This document shows positions 5,750-9,452 of a DNA stretch of 9,452 nt, piece after piece. Both the position numbers and the translations under genes were made by a program. A model generated the notes under the pieces. That model saw nothing but the letters and a program-made list of their open reading frames with translations, was not told the DNA's origin and ran no database searches. The stretch is taken from positions 1-9,452 of the forward strand of contig JBAYDV010000077.1 of NCBI GenBank assembly GCA_041668045.1, given 5' to 3'. The stretch comes from JBAYDV01 sp041668045 (GTDB lineage Bacteria > Bacteroidota > Bacteroidia > Bacteroidales > UBA932). The number at the start of each line of letters is the position of its first letter. Position 1 is the stretch's first letter.

Positions 5750-7948
5750 TTACAGAGACTTTTTAATAGTAAATAAATTCATATGGACTTTCACGCCTCC
5801 TCCCTTCTCTCTCTCTCCTCTCGTTAATATATAATACCCTCTATCAAATTCAGGAGTTCGCCCCTGACTATCTACATCAAGACTTAAAAGTTTAAAACTA
5901 CCATCACTAATAAAACGAGAAACAGCATACTTACCTTTCTTAATATTTATACATGGCAATGTAGATGCGCCGTCGCCGGCTACCGCACGACTATCGACCG
6001 CCCAATCATAAGATATATCTCCATCTACAGAAAACTTCACATTAATCCATTTATTATCATAATAATACTGAAGATCTCCACCTTCCTTTTTAATCCTAGA
6101 GGGAATATTTAAACTTCGACAGACAGCTACGAAAAATATTTTCAAAGATTTAGAATTACTAATCTTATCATAAACTATTGGTCCGGCAGTAATAGGTATT
6201 TGTAATGGATCATATCCATCTATAATCTTAATATTAGAATTAATATAATCAATAATCTTATGAACAGCTAAAGATTTATTTTTATTATAATCATTCAAAT
6301 TCATATAAGCATCAGAGATAACTGTTTGTAAAAATCGTCTCCATGGACTTAAAAGTTCATCTGCGATACGCGGATTAAGTATATACCTATCAGTTATATA
6401 CTTAGGATAATCATCTATTCTTGAAAAATTATCTATATGGTCGAATAAAATATCAGCAGGAGTATCCCTAAGGTCTTTTTTACTTATCTGATCTAATAGA
6501 CATAAGCCATCTTCCAAATTTCTTTGGTCAAGAGCCGAAATATAAGTCGAGATATCATTCCAGTTTCCTCGTGATAGCTTAATATAGTTTTTTATTCTTT
6601 CCTTCTGATTTTTATTAACTTTTACCTTCAGTCTGGATATAAAATCATCTATCTCGGCATCATCAGGAAAACTACTCACATATTTTTCGCGTATTTTATC
6701 CTCATTCTTTTTTCTCCAATCATTAAATGACCTTTCTTGAGAAGAAATAATAACTTTATTCGTATCCTTAATAGGAGGTATTAACATTAAAGAATCAGAA
6801 AAATCATCAAACAACTTATGATCAAGCGATATACTGACTGTACTATTTTCAAGTTTACGTATATCGACCTTTTTATATCCAAAATACCCATCTTTTGAAG
6901 CCCACACTAGCACATCTCCTAAACCAAGTGATGCAGAAACTACTCCTGATGCATCAGAAAAAGCAGCTATTGGCGTAAATAATTCTGAATAATTATAAAT
7001 TTTATACTCTACCCACGCATGACGCACAGGCTTGGCATCTTTCAGTACCTTAACCTTTACTTGTCTGACAGGAGCATAATCTGATGTAACATTGATGGTA
7101 GTATATCCTTTCGTTACATCTATTTTATCTTCTGGTCCGTTATATTTTCCAAATACTCGACTCTGTACTAATAAAGCGCGTTTAACATCAGAAGTAAACC
7201 ACGCGAGGTCCAGCCTGGGCTCAGGCTCGCATGCACCCAAGAAATGCCATTGCCCCGAAATCCAAACTTCTACCCAGGCATGATTATCATCCCTGTGTGC
7301 CCACCGAGGGGTATATACTTGACGTGCGGGTATGCCTACTGATCTCATAGCTGCCACTGCAAATACAGATTCTTCTCCACAGCGGCCATAAGCTGTTTTA
7401 ACGGTAGATAGTGGCGATGATGTACGTGAATCTGTAACTTTATATTCTACCTTCTCATGGCACCAATGATTTACTTCAAGAGCTGCATCGTACATAGATT
7501 TATTTTCCACAAGTGGCTTTAGCTCCATATAAAATGGCAGCCTGCTATTATCAATATTCTCGTTGTTTACTCTCGGTGGCAATACGAAGTGTCTAAAGAT
7601 AATGTCGGGGATAGAATCTCCCCAAGGCATCTCTTTTCTAGCTTTGAGAGCTGTTTGCACGTCTATTTTATATTCTTCAGGTGCTCTGTCAAGCATATCA
7701 CCTACAGGCATATAAGCATATAAGAACTGTAATGCTTCTTTTTCTTGAAGATTTGAAGTACTATCTATAAGATTATTAGCATTAATAGCACCATCGAATA
7801 TTGCTATCTTATTATTGAAATCATTTGTTATCTCGCGACGAATCCTGGCATTCTTTATAAAATGTTTATTTAAAGAATTATTCTCACACGAACTTAGCAT
7901 AAGAACAAATGCTATTATAGCTAATATGTATGAAGATAATTTATTCAT
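5750..7948 (-). CDS. Transglutaminase-like lipoprotein with a second, degenerate lobe
   Basis: A 732-residue exported protein; signal peptide 1-20 with lipobox LSSC (Cys21). Residues about 150-260 form a transglutaminase/peptidase core: GRCGEES with Cys190, DNHAWVEVW with His223, and WHFLGACEPEP at 234-244, where the usual third-residue Asp position reads Cys240/Glu241. About 284-376 is a beta-rich stretch like a carboxypeptidase-regulatory or Ig domain. About 405-555 is largely helical and charged. About 556-640 resembles a second transglutaminase lobe (FFVAVCRSLNIPSR echoes FAVAAMRSVGIPAR), but the position matching the active Cys is Ser599. Such proteins usually act as cysteine peptidases, amidases or cross-linking enzymes; the substrate here is unknown. 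It starts one base after the HAD stop, so the two are tightly coupled. From memory, some Bacteroidota relatives carry extra C-terminal sequence, so this one may be shortened. Confidence 0.85.
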   Translation of the reverse strand: MNKLSSYILAIIAFVLMLSSCENNSLNKHFIKNARIRREITNDFNNKIAIFDGAINANNLIDSTSNLQEKEALQFLYAYMPVGDMLDRAPEEYKIDVQTALKARKEMPWGDSIPDIIFRHFVLPPRVNNENIDNSRLPFYMELKPLVENKSMYDAALEVNHWCHEKVEYKVTDSRTSSPLSTVKTAYGRCGEESVFAVAAMRSVGIPARQVYTPRWAHRDDNHAWVEVWISGQWHFLGACEPEPRLDLAWFTSDVKRALLVQSRVFGKYNGPEDKIDVTKGYTTINVTSDYAPVRQVKVKVLKDAKPVRHAWVEYKIYNYSELFTPIAAFSDASGVVSASLGLGDVLVWASKDGYFGYKKVDIRKLENSTVSISLDHKLFDDFSDSLMLIPPIKDTNKVIISSQERSFNDWRKKNEDKIREKYVSSFPDDAEIDDFISRLKVKVNKNQKERIKNYIKLSRGNWNDISTYISALDQRNLEDGLCLLDQISKKDLRDTPADILFDHIDNFSRIDDYPKYITDRYILNPRIADELLSPWRRFLQTVISDAYMNLNDYNKNKSLAVHKIIDYINSNIKIIDGYDPLQIPITAGPIVYDKISNSKSLKIFFVAVCRSLNIPSRIKKEGGDLQYYYDNKWINVKFSVDGDISYDWAVDSRAVAGDGASTLPCINIKKGKYAVSRFISDGSFKLLSLDVDSQGRTPEFDRGYYILTRGEREKGGGVKVHMNLFTIKKSL

Positions 7949-7949
7949 A

Positions 7950-8660
7950 TTAAAGGATTTCTAGTAATTGACTTGCTTCCTTGATTTCTTGAAAATTATC
8001 ATGAAAGATTTCGCCTTCTACTGCTTCATGTATCCAAACAGTTTCATAAGGTATTAGAATCGCTTTCGCTCCTATTTCAAGAACTGGTAGAATGTCTGAT
8101 TTTGGAGAATTTCCTATCATCAAGAATTCTTCTGCTCTAGTTCCAAGCCTATTAATTAATTTTATATAATCAGCTTCTTTTTTTCCAGACATAATCTCTA
8201 CATGGTCAAAATAAGGCATTAAGCCAGAATTTTTCAACTTTCTTTCCTGGTCTATCAAATCGCCTTTACTAGCTACTACGAGTTTATATTTTCCACTATT
8301 GTATAATTGACTTAAAGTATTTTTTATGCCATCTATTAAGACCATAGGAGCTTCCATTAAAGTGCGTCCAAGAAGTATTATTTTTTCTATCTCATCTGCC
8401 TTTACTCTAGCATTCGTCACATTAATCGCATTTTCTATCAGGGATAATGTGAATGCTTTGGCACCATAACCATAGATTTCTAAGTTTTTCATCTCTGTGT
8501 CGAATAAAGTATCATTTAAGACATCTTGAGAGACGTATTTACTTAATAATTTACAATATTCTCTTTCTACCTTACGAAAGTATGGTTCATTAATCCAAAG
8601 TGTATCATCAGCATCGAAAGCTATGACTTTAATTTTATTATAATTTGTGTTTTTTTCCAT
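7950..8660 (-). CDS. HAD-superfamily phosphatase
   Basis: A 236-residue cytoplasmic hydrolase, first gene of the - strand operon. HAD motifs appear in order: I, FDADDTLW (15-22) with nucleophile Asp16 and acid/base Asp18; a helical cap at about 25-115; II, VVASKGD (128-134) with Ser131; III, Lys160 or Lys161; IV, IGNSPKSDI (182-190) with Asp189 for magnesium. In motif IV the first acidic position is Asn184, as in the GNSxxSD subgroup. Length and cap fit small-molecule phosphatases of the phosphoglycolate/YjjG type. It is likely active on a small phosphate ester, perhaps a sugar phosphate given the operon, but the substrate is not visible. The ATG at 8660 is the first in frame and sits downstream of candidate promoter elements. 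The stop is one base before the next start. Confidence 0.9.
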   Translation of the reverse strand: MEKNTNYNKIKVIAFDADDTLWINEPYFRKVEREYCKLLSKYVSQDVLNDTLFDTEMKNLEIYGYGAKAFTLSLIENAINVTNARVKADEIEKIILLGRTLMEAPMVLIDGIKNTLSQLYNSGKYKLVVASKGDLIDQERKLKNSGLMPYFDHVEIMSGKKEADYIKLINRLGTRAEEFLMIGNSPKSDILPVLEIGAKAILIPYETVWIHEAVEGEIFHDNFQEIKEASQLLEIL

Positions 8661-8700
8661 ATATATACCTTACAAAGGTGCGAACTAATTTCTCTTTCTA

Positions 8701-8732
8701 CAAATTTAGTTAACTAAGTTTTAATAGATAAA
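8701..8732 (-). promoter_or_regulatory. Candidate promoter of the five-gene operon
   Basis: On the - strand TTTA (8732-8729), N20, TAAATTTG (8708-8701): a full -7 match and a one-base-off -33. Start would be near 8694, with a leader of about 34 bases. An alternative uses TTTG (8704-8701), N20 and CACCTTTG (8680-8673), with a perfect -33 but an imperfect -7 and a leader of only a few bases. Confidence 0.5.
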
Positions 8733-8749
8733 ATTTTTAATTATTTTTG
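8719..8749 (+). promoter_or_regulatory. Candidate promoter of the DUF5020 gene
   Basis: TTTT (8719-8722), N19, TATTTTTG (8742-8749): a full match to TAnnTTTG with a one-base-off -33. Start would be near 8756, about 36 bases before the ATG at 8792. It overlaps the divergent promoter of the operon. Confidence 0.55.
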
Positions 8750-8791
8750 TGCTCGATATTTCAATTCTCTTATAAACACTATTTTAAAGTT

Positions 8792-9452
8792 ATGAAAAAA
8801 CTTCTCCTTGGGATTTTACTGTTAAGTAGTATTATGTCCTTCGCTCAAACTAATATCCAAACGCATTATGATTTTGGGAAAAATCGAAATTATCTCACTA
8901 CTACATTAGAAATGTTCAAAGCTGATGATTGGGGTAGTACTTATTTTTTCGTTGATTATGATTATAACGCAGGGAAACATAATAATCCTTCATGTAGCTA
9001 TTTTGAGGTATCAAGAGCTCTGAAATTTTGGAATGGTCCTATCAGTGCTCACCTTGAGTATAATGGAGGAGTTGGGAATGCTAATGGTTTTGGTTTTTCT
9101 ATCAGAAATGCATTTTTAACAGGGCTTAATTATGATATTCATAATAAGGATTATTCTAAAACTTTTACTATAGAGTTTCTGTATAAATATATTCAAGGAG
9201 GGGATCACATCAAGTCTCAAAATTCAGCGCAAATTACTGCAGTATGGAATTTAAACTTTTTTAATAAAAAAGTAACTTTTGATGGATTCGCTGATTTATG
9301 GATTGAGGATAATCAATATGCAGATAATGCTTTAGTATTTATCACTGAGCCTCAGATTTGGTATAATTTTAATGGTCATCTTTCAGCAGGTAGCGAAATA
9401 GAAATTTCTAGCAGGTTTTGTTCAAATAAAGTTAGAGTTAATCCGACTTTAG
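8792..9452 (+). CDS. DUF5020-family outer-membrane beta-barrel (Tsx-like), 3' truncated by window edge
   Basis: 220 residues are visible before the window ends. Residues 1-18 are a signal peptide with a lysine start, a leucine-rich core and an SFA cut site before Gln19. The mature part has short alternating hydrophobic/aromatic strands typical of a small outer-membrane barrel: THYDFGK (24-30), YLTTTLEMFKADDWGSTYFF (34-53), a region with ISAHLEYNGG, then WNLNFF and FADLWIED further on. These match the DUF5020 family of Bacteroidota, related to the nucleoside channel Tsx. The family is about 230 residues and often ends soon after a VNPT motif, seen here at the edge, so only about ten residues are missing. 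It probably lets small solutes such as nucleosides across the outer membrane. It diverges from the HAD gene (131 bases between starts), so it may or may not share its regulation. Confidence 0.88.
   Translation, partial: MKKLLLGILLLSSIMSFAQTNIQTHYDFGKNRNYLTTTLEMFKADDWGSTYFFVDYDYNAGKHNNPSCSYFEVSRALKFWNGPISAHLEYNGGVGNANGFGFSIRNAFLTGLNYDIHNKDYSKTFTIEFLYKYIQGGDHIKSQNSAQITAVWNLNFFNKKVTFDGFADLWIEDNQYADNALVFITEPQIWYNFNGHLSAGSEIEISSRFCSNKVRVNPTL

Noticed and set aside
7212..7227. Hairpin AGCCTG-GGCT-CAGGCT
   Set aside because: Six pairs inside a coding region with no T run; it follows from the Glu-Pro-Glu-Pro codons and is not a likely terminator.
7092..7283. A 63-codon open frame on the + strand
   Set aside because: It is antisense to the conserved catalytic region of the transglutaminase-like gene; its openness follows from that gene's GC-rich codons.

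Overview
The window looks like chromosomal DNA of an AT-rich member of the Bacteroidota, most likely order Bacteroidales. Four things point there: promoter-like sites of the TTTG-N19/20-TAnnTTTG type ahead of several genes, no visible Shine-Dalgarno sequences, a tRNA gene without an encoded CCA end, and families typical of the phylum (CCDC81-type HU membrane protein, DUF5020 outer-membrane protein, lipoproteins with an LSSC lipobox). The species cannot be told from the sequence.

Left part (1-1682, + strand): the end of a DeoR/GlpR-type sugar-phosphate-responsive repressor, then 11 bases later a ten-helix DMT/EamA transporter, closed by a strong intrinsic terminator. Middle (1698-2829): a tRNA-Asn(GTT) on the - strand with its own terminator and promoter, and divergently a CCDC81-type HU protein with a C-terminal membrane anchor. 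Right part (2846-8660, - strand): a tightly packed five-gene operon, transcribed in the order HAD phosphatase, transglutaminase-like lipoprotein, sialate-O-acetylesterase-like lipoprotein, second DMT/EamA transporter, RbsD/FucU-like sugar mutarotase. Gaps are 1, 34, 11 and 30 bases. Far right (8792-9452, + strand): the start of a DUF5020 (Tsx-like) outer-membrane protein, running off the window and fired from a promoter that interleaves with that of the operon.

The operon reads as a plausible envelope-to-cytoplasm carbohydrate route: two secreted lipoproteins acting on something in the envelope, an inner-membrane transporter, a cytoplasmic mutarotase that would speed anomer conversion of the imported sugar, and a HAD phosphatase. 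The transporter is a clear paralogue of the one beside the DeoR-type regulator, so the two may take related substrates. The substrate is unknown. The most unusual point is that the acetylesterase-like protein keeps its fold markers but has lost most SGNH catalytic motifs, so it may be a pseudoenzyme. No CRISPR array, insertion sequence or phage gene is visible, and no gene-free stretch exceeds 300 bases.
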